Shown: positions 1 through 12,778 of the stretch, one piece after another
How the letters are laid out: each line of letters starts with the position of its first letter
How positions within the stretch are numbered: position 1 is the stretch's first letter
Assembly (NCBI GenBank): GCA_905221605.1
Contig: CAJNDS010002067.1
Coordinates: forward strand, 572,395 to 636,394
Reading direction: 5' to 3'
Length of the DNA: 64,000 nt
Source: Symbiodinium natans
Taxonomy: Eukaryota > Sar > Dinophyceae > Suessiales > Symbiodiniaceae
Position numbers and translations under genes: made by a program
The notes under the pieces: generated by a model
Database searches by the model: none
What the model was told of the DNA's origin: nothing
Seen by the model: only the letters and a program-made list of their open reading frames with translations

Positions 1-2424
1 AAGTCCATGATGCCGCCGGAGGATGGTGCAGCAAAGGTACGGGGTCCACCGCCATATGCGACACTCGAAAAATCGGAGCTGGTCCACCAGCCGCATCACC
101 ACGACAAAACCATGAGTCAACCTTCCATTGGTCGCACAAAGCAAAGGTCTGCAAAGCAAAGCAAGTGTTGAATACCTGAGGTTTGGTCTGAACACGATCC
201 TTGGCTGATTGAACTGCTTGGTTTCTTCATAGTATTGCTGGTTGCCGACCTCAGATTAACTTAGTATTGGTCATTGTGACACCTTCGGCTTCTGAGGACT
301 ACATGTGCGCGCCCTTGTTCTGGTCCGCGTACCGCATCATGGCATGGCTGCAAGTCGTCCAAAGCTCGTTCTGAGGTCTGGCCCGCAGGAAAACTTGCGC
401 ATCCTTCAAAGTTATGAGGCTGGGCTGGGCCAGCAACGGAGGGGACCTTTTGCGCGCTTTGCAGTACATGGCTGTTGGTATGGTATTGTCTCACCGTGTA
501 TCGTAGCGCATTACATTCTTGACTTCGTTGGTATCATGCCCCTTGTCGAACCGAAATCCATCGTGGTCTTGTGTGCGAGCTTCCTGCCTCGCCTCGCCTA
601 TTCCTCCTTTGCTCACTTCAGGCTATGGAGAATTGCTTCACCTGTTGCTGCCGTTTTGACTGATTTGCGTGAGCAGGGCCTCAAGTGAAGGTGGAGACAC
701 GGCTCCGCATGATGGAGCCGGATGTTATACTGCACGTGGATGCACATGGCAAAGAACTCTCCTCTCCATCCTTGCGAACTCCAGTGAACCTGGTTCGTCA
801 GAGTCTTCCCAGTTTCCATCGTTCGCATGGAATCCGACGAATCCATGCTTTGCATTCTTCTCTTCGTGATCGACAATTGCATTAGGTTTTGGAGAGTTCG
901 CGCGTTTGAAAATTAACATTGAATCACGCCCACCATTCGAGGCACGGTCGTTTGCCTTAGAGGCAGATGCTCCGGATCCATGCCAGCCGGTTCTGCCAGC
1001 CGGTTGTGCGACTTTCAAACCGCCCGCTGCACGTCTGAGAGGGCCACCAGACACCGGGAGGGTCGTTCCGCTGATCTGTCTCCATCTCCAGCTGGGAACC
1101 TGGTGGGCGGCACTGAGAGTTGCGGAGATTTGGGGAAATGTCGATGGGGTACGCCTCAATGCGATTCCCCTCCACGGTTCATGGGGCACATCGGTCATGA
1201 CCCCCGAACAGGGCAGGGAATATCTCAGAGGATGGCAAATTTGGTCGTGGGCAGGTCCGTCAACAAGTGATTTTGAGCGTCGTTTTTTTTCCGCTGAGGT
1301 CAGCTTGAGTTTCGCCACTCCGATGCGTTGGCTCGAACTCAGCCAGCGTTTTTGAGCGAAAGGCGAAGCCGTTTACAAACGAGGGCTGTGCTGCGCCTCC
1401 AATCCCTCCGCGAACAAAGCCAAGCAAAAATAGAAGCAAACGCCAAGCCGTTTGTTGGGTCACTCTTAGTCGCAATCCGATCCAAGGCGGAGTATGCCAA
1501 ACGAGCGCAGCCCTTATATTGGGGCAATTGAAAGTCAGCTGGCCTCACTTCACACTGACGAGTCTTCTACCCTGATGACGATCCATGTCAAGGTGTCATT
1601 CTCGGAAGAAGGGTTTCGAGATCCCAAAGTCCTTGCGGGAGCTCTAGATCTTGCAGTTGATCCTCACCTGCAAACTCCATCATGCACGATGGCTGGGGGA
1701 ACGTGCGGGCTGGTTGACTGGCATGGCTATGCAGCATTCTTGGACCTGAGGCATACTTGAAGAACTATGCCGTCGACAAGGCGGATGCCCTTTATGTATC
1801 TCGCCGCAATGACAGGGCTCAGGCCAGGAATAAAGGGTGCTCTGGTCCATTTCTTGGCAATGAGAAGACCGATCGGCAACTTTACCGCTTCCCTGGCCGG
1901 ATGTGCCCTCAAATACTTGCATATATCAGTTATGTACTGCAGGAAGCGCAAGTCCGCGGCAATTCGCAAATTCGCATAGAACGGGCTGCTCTATTTCACT
2001 CACACGTTGATGGTGCCAACATGCGTCTTTCAGGCGTTCTAAACTGAGGCGGCAACTGAGCCGTACTGTATGGAACGCGGGCTTCCATGGGATGCGACTC
2101 GTTAGCAGTCGAAGCTTTATCTCGGCTGCACTGGCCCTCGTGCAGCAGAGGTGAAGTGGCTCCAGGACTGTGCCACACTGCGATGCAAGCAGCAGCGGCA
2201 ACCAGAGGCATTGAAACAGTCTTCGCGCCAGCATCTCCTTTCAGTGTTCGGCCGGACCCACTTTCATTTTCGAGTGCCGCTGCGCCATCCGAAGCATACC
2301 CCACCCCAGCGTTTCATTCAGGCAGCTGTTCTCCTCGAAGAGGTTGCCAAAAGAACGCCGCCACATCCTGTGGCAAGACAGCATTTGAGGCATACATAGT
2401 TTGTTGAGTACCGGATCGTGAACA
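1..2424. other. No recognised gene
   Basis: I see only short overlapping open frames on both strands and no family motif or long repeat. Exons of the TPR gene that begins to be readable at about 2.43 kb may lie in the last few hundred bases, but nothing marks them. Confidence 0.5.
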
Positions 2425-2430
2425 TTTGTC

Positions 2431-3380
2431 AGCCCAGGCAACTCTGAACAATCTTGGGACTGTGTATAACATGCGCCTCTGTTGCACGAATTCTGCTTCA
2501 TGGTACAGAGGGCGATTATTGATAGCTTTTTGGGTGGGAGCACGTCGCACGATTAGAAGATTGTTTTTTCTTTTTCCAGAAGGATGCGCGACCACGAGAA
2601 AGCCCAAGAGTACTTCCTGGCTGCGCAGCAGGTTGCTGGACACGATGAACCCGACAAGGATGCGGCTGACAGGCTCAGCTTCTGGCTTAAAGAAACTTAA
2701 AGAAGACGATGTGACCTGCCAGGACGATCTGTGGAACATGGGCATTGCCAAGAAGCACCTGGGCCAGTACGAGGAAGCATTGCCGATGTTGCTCCAGGCC
2801 ATCATAAGTTCCAGATTTGTGCAACAGAGTGTAAATGTGTTGGGTTTTTCTCCACAATTGTTTGGCATGTCGAAGCAGGCGCTAGAAGGCTGGAAAACGG
2901 AGGAACCAGACGACGATGTGACCATTGCAAAGCTGCATGACACTGTGGGCAGTTGTCGGTCGCCTCGGCTTCTGCGTTTCGATGCCAACACTGGCCGCCT
3001 GGCCAACCCAGGAGCACATAAGACTCCCTGACACGGAAGGCTTTGACCTGATGGGGCGACCTGAAGAAGCGGTTGAGCAGTTTGCCTCCGCCCGCTTGCT
3101 TTTTGGGCGAAGCATTGGGGCGGACAGTGTCTCTAATGCAAGAGGCGCAGACATGCAAAGCAAATGCCGACTACAGGGAATAAATCCGAGGCCCACTGTA
3201 CGGCAGCGCATGTGAGGGATTGACGAAGGCATGCGCGTGCATGTGGTCTGTATGTGGTCTGTCAATCAGTGTAATTATCCTGGCTGGGGAATCTGCGATC
3301 CTCGTCGCGGAAGCACTTGGAAGGCACTCCTGCATGCCGGCAGATATACGGAAGCATTTGACAGGCTGGAGGACTGCTTA
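2431..3380 (+). CDS. TPR-repeat protein, partial, split by introns
   Basis: Several separated segments on the plus strand read as tetratricopeptide repeats. They are ATLNNLGTVYNMR near 2434-2473, MRDHEKAQEYFLAAQQ near 2583-2630, LWNMGIAKKHLGQYEEALP near 2727-2790, LMGRPEEAVEQFASARLLF near 3047-3105, and ALLHAGRYTEAFDRLEDCL near 3325-3380. Order and spacing fit consecutive 34-residue helical hairpins of the kinesin-light-chain or TPR_12 type, with short introns placing successive repeats in different frames. TPR proteins are scaffolds; no partner or catalytic domain is visible. Both ends of the gene are undetermined and exon borders are approximate. A degenerate copy is possible. Confidence 0.5.
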
Positions 3381-6300
3381 GCCATGTCTCGATTTCCTAG
3401 CAATTTGTGCATTCGCATTGTGAAGAGGAGACCTTCCTCAACCATGCTCAGCCACTCACTTTCACTCGTGCGTTGGATTCCTTTCTCCTCTTGTGCATTC
3501 CATAGCATGCCGCAGCATACTGGCAACACGGCATGCGGCACAAGAATTGCAAACATGCCTGAGGAAGGATGCAATCCACCCCACACCGGTTTTTGAGCTT
3601 CTAGGCCTCGCTCTCGAAGAATTTGTTGAGCCTGGACTTAGTTGCGACGTTGCATTGTTTGTTTGGTCCTCTGCAAAGCCCACTGCAAAGGGAACCCTCT
3701 GCACACAGGAGTCTTACCCATTCCCTAGGACAGGGGCGGCATAGATCCCTTGGAGCTTGTGCGTCTGGAAGCCCCCATGGAAGCCTGGTGGCAAAGACTT
3801 CTTCTCAATCGTTTCAGCTTGTCCGCACAGAACAACCTGCTGAGGAAATAGCCGTGAAGAACATGGTGTACAGAGGCCTGGACAAAGATGGAAACGCCGG
3901 GGTGGTTTTTGAAAGAATGGCGCAAGTTCTGCTTCGCTGCAGCGGCCTGTCCAGAAGGAAGCATTGAGGCAAGACCATGGCCTTTCCGTGCAGTCGGAAA
4001 ATGTGAGTGGTGCTGCTCTGAAACTCAGGCATGGCCCAAGGAGATGAGGCTCAGCAGCGCAGCGCTGCACGACGCCGCGAGCTGGCCAGGAGTCTTCTAG
4101 GCGCGCATGGCCCGGCACGAACCTGGCATTTCGAATCGACTTTTATAGAAGAGTCTGATTGCCAGTGCGCGAAGTATTGCAAAGTGAGCGAATCTGCCGA
4201 AGGCCGGGCGGCACCCCTTGTGGAGCAGACGACTCGATCAGGAGAAGCCGACTTATCTCACATCAGTGTTGACGGCTCAGTGCTAGTGCCGGCTACCAGC
4301 CTCAGCAACATCCTGGGTTGTGCTGTGCGCAGAAGTGAGCCCAGGCATTGATCACTATGGAGCTTCAGGTTTTGGATGCTCAGGATGCGGTGTACAGAAA
4401 AGCCTTAGGGTCTGCAGATCTGGGAACGCCGGCTCTGAATCTGTAAGCAGGTCGCTGCTCGTGCCCCATTGCAACGCTCTTCAGGTGCTTTGCGCCTGCT
4501 GTTCCTGACAAAAGGTCAGATTAGGTCAGCATATCTCAGTGCAGCCCTGGCGAGAGACACAAAAAACACAAAAATAAGTTGGCACCTGTCTCTTTCAGCT
4601 GCCTGCATGGAGTTGGGCTCTTTTCTGCGGTTCAGGAGCATGGCATCTCTCCCGAGGCCCCTGTCCGGCACTGAGGAATCGTCATCACTTGCAACCATGT
4701 GCGGCCCATGGCAACTTGCGATCCAAGATTAGCTCTTTGGTCCCAGAATGGCCAGCGGATTTGCCTGGAGACATGTCAGGCTTGGGAGCTTTCAAGAAGT
4801 GGCGGATTGTGGTGCCATGCTGTTGACAGGTCCCTCCACGGAACCACTTAGGCTGAGGCTGCAGACGCGTAAGCTTCTTGAGAATGCCCAGCAAAGTTAT
4901 CGGTCCTACTTTGTAGGCATTGCTTGACGCACACCGGTGGCTTTTCGAACGCTTTGCCGACAGTCCATCCAGTGAGCTCGCGCTCCCCTCATGCTTAGTG
5001 CACTGTCCATCACTGTCCTGCACGACCGACGTTCAGCTGCACCACAGTGACATGAAAGTGACATGAGATTGAAATGAGGCTGCGTCCTGCAGAGCTGCGC
5101 AGGCTTCGAGAGCGACGCAGCTTCAGCCTCGACACCGTTGCACCTGGAATACATCTTTGCAGGGCCACGTAGAAGCTGACGTAGCTTTCTGACGGACGGT
5201 ACTTGGGAGGTTTCGCCGCCCTAGCCTTCGATCCTATACTCACGAAAGGGTCTCAGAGCCAAACTTTTGTTCGGTCATGCTGCCCAGCCAGACCCCACAA
5301 CGAGGTTCAATGAAGTGCGTGTGGCTGAAAAGAAACCTTCACACTTTTCTTTTTATCTTGTCTGGCGAGGTTCTCGAAAGGCTTGTTCGGCTTCGGCTTC
5401 TTAGCAAAGACAGCACGAGACTTGTGCCGTGGATTGCTAACATAGTCAGGCGTGCCATGAAGCAGAGTGATTATTTCAGCGACATGCCGCAGTGATGTTC
5501 CGTATTGACGGTACTCACGCATCCCTCGTCGTCACTTGGGAACCCAAACGACGGCCATCGTTTAATCGCAGAGTTGCAGTTTATTGCTGCATGAAGACAT
5601 CGTCGTATGGACCGATGTTTGTGCACATGCACATGCACATCCACATGCACATGCACATGCATGTGCTGGGGTGTTTGGGGGTATTTCACTTGCTGCAGTA
5701 TGAGGCAATGCCGTAAAGCCGCCTCGGACCTTGAAAGAAATGGCTGGTTGCCGAGATTTGAAGGGTGTCATGCTTGTTGTGACCTTGTTGCGTGCGGTAG
5801 CCGTTTGCTTGGATGATCGCGCAAATGAGGTGCAGCGTGAGAGCTCGGTGCCGAGTTGGGATGCTGGCGTCAGCGCACGTCGTAGAGAGTGTTCCATCGT
5901 AAGGGGCTGGCAACGCGGGAATTCGCTTGTTATGTGCTGGCACAGTCACGAACGCTGGCTCCTTGGAGCTTGCGAGAACTGTCGTTTACAACCTTTTCTC
6001 TCTCGTGTTCAGGTGGGTCAACAAGCGACCCTAACCCGTATTTTCTGGTATGAAAATCAATGAGTTAAAGGGTTGCCGGGTGGGGGGGGGGGACAACCGC
6101 CCCTCCCCCTTAATTCTGCCAATCTTCGCCTCCGCGCCCAAACCCCCATTCAGGGTTGCGTTCATTGATTTCAGGGGAGGGGGGTGGGGGAGGCTCCCCT
6201 CGCCAGCTTAGTCGCTTTGCTTGCCACTTGCTTTGAGATTTGTTTGCGGGCCCCGCTCGGTTCCACCCGATGGCGCTTTGTCATGAAAGGGCTTGGGCTT

Positions 6301-7040
6301 AGCGAGGCTCCTTGCCTATGCTGCCACCTTACATTTCACCATGTTCAACATCGTAGCTGGTTTTACATTTTATTGCATGCTCACGGTTCTGAGTTCCTGA
6401 AGCGTGAAAGGAAACAAATAATGGAGCATGTCTGCGCCAGGGTTTATTGTGTGCATGTTCAGTGATTGTGTTGCTCTGTTTCCCACGCATTTGCTACTCC
6501 CATTTGCTTCAGCCACATGCCTGTGTCCGTGTCACATGCAACTAGTTGGTTTGGTGGAAGGGCGCCATGTGCATCGATACTTTCTGGTTGCCTTGACGGG
6601 GGAAAACAGTTGTGGATGACATTGCGTGACTAGACTAGAAGATAAGCAAAAGCAGATCAGCAGATTATGTACTTCGAACGTCACCCTAAAGGCATACAGG
6701 ATACAGTGCTCTGCGGGATGCGGTGTCGGGATATCCGTGGATGGACACTCTCTTTCGGTTCTCTGCAGGGTGGGCAGCCCCTCGGGAAGCTCTGCAGATG
6801 AACACTCCAGCAACACTCTGCAGGATTCTCTGGGGGTGTGGGATCTTCCGGAGGGTGCTCCGACAGTGACGGTGGGCACTCCAACTTCTTCTCGGTCCTC
6901 ATACTGGTCGATTCGCGTTTGCATCAGGAGAAAAACTCTTCAACTCGCTATAGTTCACATGTCCCAACATGTGCGATGTCGCTCGGGTCAGACCTGGTGA
7001 GGGGTATGCCAAGTGCAGATGCCACGAAGGCGTCCAGCCC
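3381..7040. other. No recognised gene; minor simple repeats
   Basis: Short open frames such as the segment at 3860-3960 could be further exons of the TPR gene, but they carry no recognisable motif. A CACATG hexamer tract lies at about 5624-5664. A run of G at about 6081-6092 is followed by a C-rich stretch and could fold back. Confidence 0.4.
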
Positions 7041-7356
7041 CACATTTTCGTTCCGGGCAAGCACTTCAACTACTGCAGGTTGCTCAACGCGATGCTCTGG
7101 TTGCTTGTTTGAGTTTGTCCATGGAGCATTCAGCGGCATCTTGTCGCATTGCAGAGGTGGCGCTGGCAGCCAGCTGGTGGCTCGAATGGTCGAGGAAGTC
7201 TCTGGAATGAGCATCGCTGAGTGCCTCTGGGTCCCTGGAAACCTGTCCATTATGAAAATTATTGAAAATTTGCTGGGAGATGCCGGGAGGTACATGAAGA
7301 AGCACATCTTTGAGCCCATTGGAATGATCGACACAGGGTTTGCAATTGACCAGTCC
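7041..7356 (+). CDS. Beta-lactamase-like serine hydrolase, internal exons
   Basis: Three adjacent plus-strand exons join into one class C beta-lactamase/esterase-like stretch. Exon 7041-7078 encodes FVPGKHFNYC, matching the family's PG..F.YS region. Exon 7155-7220 encodes QLVARMVEEVSGMSIAE. The exon from 7290 encodes YMKKHIFEPIGMIDTGF. The introns are 7079-7154 and 7221-7289, both GT-AG, and joining keeps frame and restores the expected order of motifs. The family includes penicillin-binding-protein-like hydrolases and esterases; the substrate cannot be told. The N-terminal SxxK exon was not found. A C-terminal exon of the same family lies at about 12.69 kb and is probably the same gene. Confidence 0.65.
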
Positions 7357-10300
7357 CTGGCCGAGCATTGTGTTTCTGCAGGACGCTTCCCCCCCGACTT
7401 ACTTTGCCAGCTGCCACTGCTGATTTTTGCACGATTCGGGTGTCGACCCAGCACCGTTTGCAGACTATCATCCCTGGGTTCTTCCAGCTGTAGCAGATGG
7501 CTTGGCTGGATCGCGCTTGGACCGCTGGAGGCGGGTATGAACGGTATTGAGTAGGGAGGATAGGGAGGGCCCTTCATAGCGACACTGCTGCGAACTGGGT
7601 GATCTGGAGGCTCCGTCTGCGCTCTGTGCTCGCCAGCTTGTTGGACGCCTGGGGGATCCTGAGATATCCTGAGTCAGTGGCTCTGTAGCTACAGGCGAGC
7701 ATCGATGATCTCTGAGGTGTGGATGTGCGCTGATTGATGATCTTAAGCCGGCTGGGAGTGGGGTGACATCTCCGCTGAAGCTGTGGAACAGGTCGTGAGC
7801 CGACACAAATGCAAGCTGACTGCATGTTGCGCTGCAGATCTGTTTGGCAATGCTTGCAGGTCTTCTCAGCTGTACCAGCCTGATGCGGGACTTGTGGGTG
7901 CGCGAAGCAGTAAGACTTCATGCGCTTGTTCCGAATTGGGGTGCCAGAGTCTGTTGCTGTTGTGAGGGACAGGCGCTGACTTTGCAGTGATCTCAGAATG
8001 GGGGACCATACCAGCTTCGCGAAAGCCTAGTTGTGGCTTGTTGAATCCGCTTCAGGTGCGGTTCTTAGAAGTTCTTACTAGAGATGCCCGGCCCTGATCT
8101 ACAATGAGTGGAGGTTGTTTGGAGAGCGACTTGTGATTGTTTCCTCAGGCTTCTCGGGATCCCGTGCTCAGTCCGCGGGATCCTGAATCTTGAGTGAGCT
8201 GCCCCGATTTAGGTTTGATTTACCATACGTCGACCAGTCTCAAAAATATGTCCTAGGAGTCCATAATGGTGCCGTCTTAACCCGAACTCGCGAGCAGCGT
8301 CCTGCGTCAAAGCAGGGTGGATAGTCGACCCATTCAGCTGGCCATACGACAACATCCAGTTCAGGGTGCACTTCTGGGTGCTGCACATGCTAATGCTCAT
8401 AGTGCGGGCTTCATGGTGCATAGGGAAGTCCTGCCTGACCTGCGAAGTTGCGGGAGAACTCTGTACTTGGTCCTGCAAAACGGCACAAACTCTTTCCTCA
8501 TTTCCGGTTTGCATCTCGAGAAAAGCCTTAAAGGCAGAATATCATGGAAGAACTGGTTCCTCAAGGCTCCCATGCCCACCACAACCTGCCACGGCCCGCC
8601 ACAGCCCACCACGGCCCACCATGGCCCTGTGCAATGGAACGGTCCTGCCGAGTCCTGCCGAAGGATCCGCATCGTGGAGGCCAAGCCTCGAAAAGAAAAG
8701 TTTCAATCCGATGCCAGCCGGGCACAGCCATGGGTGTCAAACTGTCAAACGACCCCAAAGGATGACAGGAAATGTACGAAGTTTTACCTTTAGTAAGGAC
8801 AGTAAATATTCATAGTGTCTATGCGCCTTTTCAGGGTATAATATCGCCCACTTGAGAATTAGTCGCTCCGACATCGTCAAGCATCCCAGCAATCCCACGT
8901 GAATTCAGGTCCCGCTTCATTCGTCCCCAGATGCAAACAGCTTTACCTTGTTGTGTCAGGAATAGCTGCAAGTCAACAAGAACAACACCAGAGAAACAGC
9001 AGCTCGAGAAGCTAGGAGGCTACGAACGAGTAAGTGTCCCAAAGAGGTGCCATCCAGCTGGTCGAGCCATCTAATGAACTACTGAGCAAACTTGGTGTTG
9101 GCGGCCAAATACAGGTTTTCCTGAAGGTGTGCATCTTTGAGGCAATGGGTTCCTAAGACTTCGTGACGACTTGCTTGTACCGCCGTGCAGACGAGTGTTG
9201 AACGCGCCAGACTGTGTTGCGTATGTTGACTTAATTTTGGCTTCTGTTGTATGAAGAAGCGATGAGAAGCGACAGGAGGGGGTACATGAGCTGCTGGCTT
9301 GAGTATCGTGATTGCAACGTTTTAGCAACTTTCTAGAGCTTGAGTCAAGTTTTTGAGGTTTGTCTTGAACGCGTTGGCCAGCCCAGTGACATCAGAGCTC
9401 CAGGACCTCTCAGCTTTCTGCCGGCGTAGTCATTGATTGATTGTGACAATTTGCCTTTGTCACAGGCTCCCTTCGCTCTAGACGCCCCAAGTGTGGTGGG
9501 AAGGCTGGTGCAGTCCAAGAAGTTCTGCACCAGCAACAGACTGGAAGTTCCGGAAGTGGCTGTGTTTGACTATTTTCGAGCGAGGCTGTTCCCTGTGCGT
9601 GGAGATCGCCTTCCAAGGCATGGGCAAAAGGAGACTGAAGAGAGGAGGGAGAGGGAGATGTGAGTCGGTTCCATAAGGCAGAAGCCGCTCCGTCCCTTCA
9701 ACAGTTTTCCGGGGCAGAGATTCTCGCTGGGAGCGCCCACTTCTCAGATCATCTTGGCGATCTGCACAAATTCTGGTCATGTCTACGTAGAGTTTACGTG
9801 CCTGCACAAGCGTCCCAAGCGTGCTGCGAAGATGAACCTGTGCAGAACCCAGCAAAGAAGGTCGGTCATCTGTGATCCGGAAAAGGCCGGAGCATGAAAA
9901 CACTTGTTTCGATCCTTGCGGCGAGGAATCGAGTTGGCATGGTGTGGGGGTTGTAATTTAGCAAGCTTTCTGCATGCTTCTTTTGCGGGCTGCGGTCCGA
10001 GTCTTTCCCATGCTCGCCCCACGGGGTCTTGGGTTGGCCCCTGATGCTCTTGATGCTCGCCATGATGTTCATGCTTTTTGGTGCTCGCCCCATTGGGTCC
10101 CTGGGCAGCGAACACCGCCACAAAGGTACCGGTTGCACACCACGTCTTTTATGCTTTGTTTGCGCCCAGTTGGTGGGCAACGTTGGCTTGAGAAAGGGTT
10201 TTGCAAGATTTTGCTTTCGAGGTTCGAGCGTGGGGTGGATGCTAGGGGAAGCCTCTCTGTACCCTCCCTCCATGCCTTCCTAAGCCTTCCTACTGTGAAT

Positions 10301-10387
10301 ACATTCAGCAAGAAACGGGCGTTGATTGGATTAGACCTGGGAAATTTCTTGTTGTAATCACAAATATGAGATTGGCTCAGGGTCTTC
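7357..10387. other. Probable intron sequence of the hydrolase gene; a short CCACC-rich repeat
   Basis: No coding motif was recognised here, although middle exons of the hydrolase should lie between 7.36 and 12.68 kb. A short degenerate repeat of about 10 bp (CCCACCACGG-like) occupies about 8574-8628. Confidence 0.35.
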
Positions 10388-11305
10388 CAGCCCTCCAGCC
10401 CTCCAGCCCTCCAGCCCTCCAGCCCTCCAGCCCTCCAGCCCTCCAGCCCTCCAGCCCTCCAGCCCTCCAGCCCTCCAGCCCTCCAGCCCTCCAGCCCTCC
10501 CCCCCAGCCCTCCAGCCTCCAGCCCTCCAGCCCTCCAGCCCCTCCAGCCCTCCAGCCCTCCAGCCCTCCAGCCCTCCAGCCCTCCAGCCCTCCAGCCCTC
10601 CAGCCCTCCAGCCCTCCAGCCCTCCAGCCCTCCAGCCCTCCAGCCCTCCAGCCCTCCAGCCCTCCAGCCCTCCAGCCCTCCAGCCCTAAGCCCTCCAGCC
10701 CTCCAGCCCTCCCAGGATTAAGCCCTCCAGGATTAAGCCCTCCAGGATTAAGCCCTCCAGCCCTCCAGCCCTCCAGCCCTCCAGCCCTCCAGCCCTCCAG
10801 CCCTCCAGCCCTCCAGCCCTCCAGCCCTCCAGCCCTCCCTCCAGCCCTCCAGCCCTCCCTCCAGCCCTCCAGCCCTCCCTCCAGCCCTCCCGCCCTCCCT
10901 CCAGCCCTCCCTCCCTCCAGCCCTCCCTCCAGCCCTCCCTCCAGCCCTCCCTCCAGCCCTCCCTCCATCCAGCCCTTTGTCCAGCCCTCCCTCCAGCCCT
11001 CCCTCCAGCCCTCCCTCCAGCCCTCCCTCCAGCCCTCCCTCCAGCCCGCCCTCCAGCCCGCCCTCCAGCTCCAGCCCTCCAGCCTTCCAGCCCTCCAGCC
11101 CTCAAGCCCTCCAGCCCTCCAGCCCTCCAGCCCTCCAGCCCTCCAGCCCTCCAGCCCTCCAGCCCTCCAGCCCTCCAGCCCTCCAGCCCTCCAGCCCCTC
11201 CAGCCCTCCAGCCCTCCAGCCCTCCAGCCCTCCAGCCCTCCAGCCCTCCAGCCCTCCAGCCCTCCAGCCCTCCAGCCCTCCAGCCCTCCAGCCCTCCTCC
11301 CCATG
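10388..11305. repeat. 8-bp minisatellite (CAGCCCTC)n with variant blocks
   Basis: About 900 bp of tandem CAGCCCTC units. Near 10712-10755 three units are replaced by a 15-bp variant containing AGGATTAAG. Around 10840-11060 many units are lengthened to 12 bp by an extra CCTC. Both strands stay open because the unit contains no stop, so long Gly/Trp/Arg or Pro/Ser open frames here are not evidence of a gene. It probably lies in an intron of the beta-lactamase-like gene. Confidence 0.95.
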
Positions 11306-12683
11306 ATAAGAAACCTGCCGTATATGCCAGACCTTCCAGCCCAGCTATGCGGGCGGCAAAAAAAAGCCGGAGATCACGGGTGTGAAGCCCTGTTGTAGCA
11401 CGCAGGCTCATGTACAGACCAGGCAGCAATGCGGGAGTAGTAAAACAAGAAACAGCGAAAGAAAAACGTGGGGTGGGGTGGAGGGGGGTGTTGTGGGGGA
11501 GGGCTGGGCGGGGTTGGGAGGGGTACCCAGGTTCAGCAAGTCGCAGGAAAGGGGATTATGAGCATGAAACAAAAACTTGCGTAAATCAAGACTTGTCTTG
11601 ATGTTGCATGCGGTCTGGGTTTTGGCACTTTTCCTCGCGAAGCGATAGGGGCCCACACTAATTCGACCCCCCTATATATACATATGTGTGTATGTGGATC
11701 TGTGGGCTTGCAAAACCTCGAAAATCGATAATTAGGGGCCGCCAAGCATGTTACGCAACATTCAGTGAGCAATTTGGGCCGGCGCTCATCTGCGTTTGAC
11801 GTACACTAGAGCTTTCGTCGCCTCCTACCGGGGTTCAAGTATGTGTATGGGTGCTGCCTTCTAGTATGTACGTGTATATATATATGTATGCATGCATGCA
11901 TAGACTGTATAGTAAGATCTTGAAAGTAATTATCTAGTATAAGTATACACACACACACACATATATATATATATATTTATGTTCTTTCAACTATTCTCAA
12001 CAGAGAAGTGAATCCAAAAAGCCCGAGCCAAGTGGGGGCTTTGGGGTGAGTGTGTGATCTATGAAGTAGCGAAAGAAAGAAGATGATAGGGGTGCGTTGA
12101 TTATATTCACCCAGATATTCTTGTGTTACCACTGAAACGGCGCATTAATGATACAATCGCAAGGACGACCTGAACGAATGTAGGACACATGAAAGATATT
12201 TTCAGGGGCGTTCTTTCACTCATTTCATTCGTTCAATCACTAGTTGATGTTACGTTCACTCCGCAAATGAATTTGCTAATAGTGCGCGATAGGAAAAAGC
12301 AAGCCAAAGAACCCTTGACAACAGTTACTATATAGGTTTTTCTTGGGGTGCTCTCTTCGTTATATATATATATATATGTATCTACATATATATATATATG
12401 TGTATTTATTTATTTTTTTTTATGATGTCGGTGCGGGGCCCCCCTGTCCCCCTCCCCCCGCCTGGTTTCTTTCTGATCCCCGCCTCAGCTTTGCCTGGTT
12501 GCAAGGTTGCTTTGCCTCCACGAGCTGCCGGAACCTGGCATTGGATGGGTTTTGCTGCGATCTGAGTGTTCTGAGCTCCTGGAGACGATTGCAGCTCTCG
12601 TGAAATTCAAGTGAAAGTTCTGGTCATGTCCTGCAATCACAACATATTCCTAGCAAGAAGTATAGAGGTTGCAAATGAAAGAG
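11306..12683. other. AT-rich non-coding DNA with TA/CA microsatellites
   Basis: Simple TA, TG and CA runs lie at about 11867-11900, 11945-11977 and 12360-12400. No coding segment was recognised. At about 12527-12560 a short open piece reading EPGIGWVLL could be a further hydrolase exon, but this is weak. Confidence 0.5.
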
Positions 12684-12778
12684 CGGGGGAACAAGGCCTC
12701 GACATACTTTTTCGTCAACCCCAAGGAGGAGCTGGCGGCTTGCTTCCTCACGCAGCTTGTGTCACACAGGAGAATGCG
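12684..12778 (+). CDS. Beta-lactamase-like hydrolase, C-terminal exon
   Basis: The plus strand reads KASTYFFVNPKEELAACFL followed by TQLVSH. This matches the C-terminal strand region of class C beta-lactamase-like hydrolases, where a G.AST.F...P motif is followed by a hydrophobic strand and TQL. It is the piece missing from the exons at 7.04-7.36 kb, in the same orientation, so the two most likely belong to one gene with about 5.3 kb between them. Exon borders and the stop are not fixed. Confidence 0.5.

Noticed and set aside
10069-11429. A 411-codon minus-strand frame of Gly/Trp/Arg repeats, and plus-strand Pro/Ser frames
   Set aside because: They come from the stop-free 8-bp unit; the non-repeat ends have no gene-like content.
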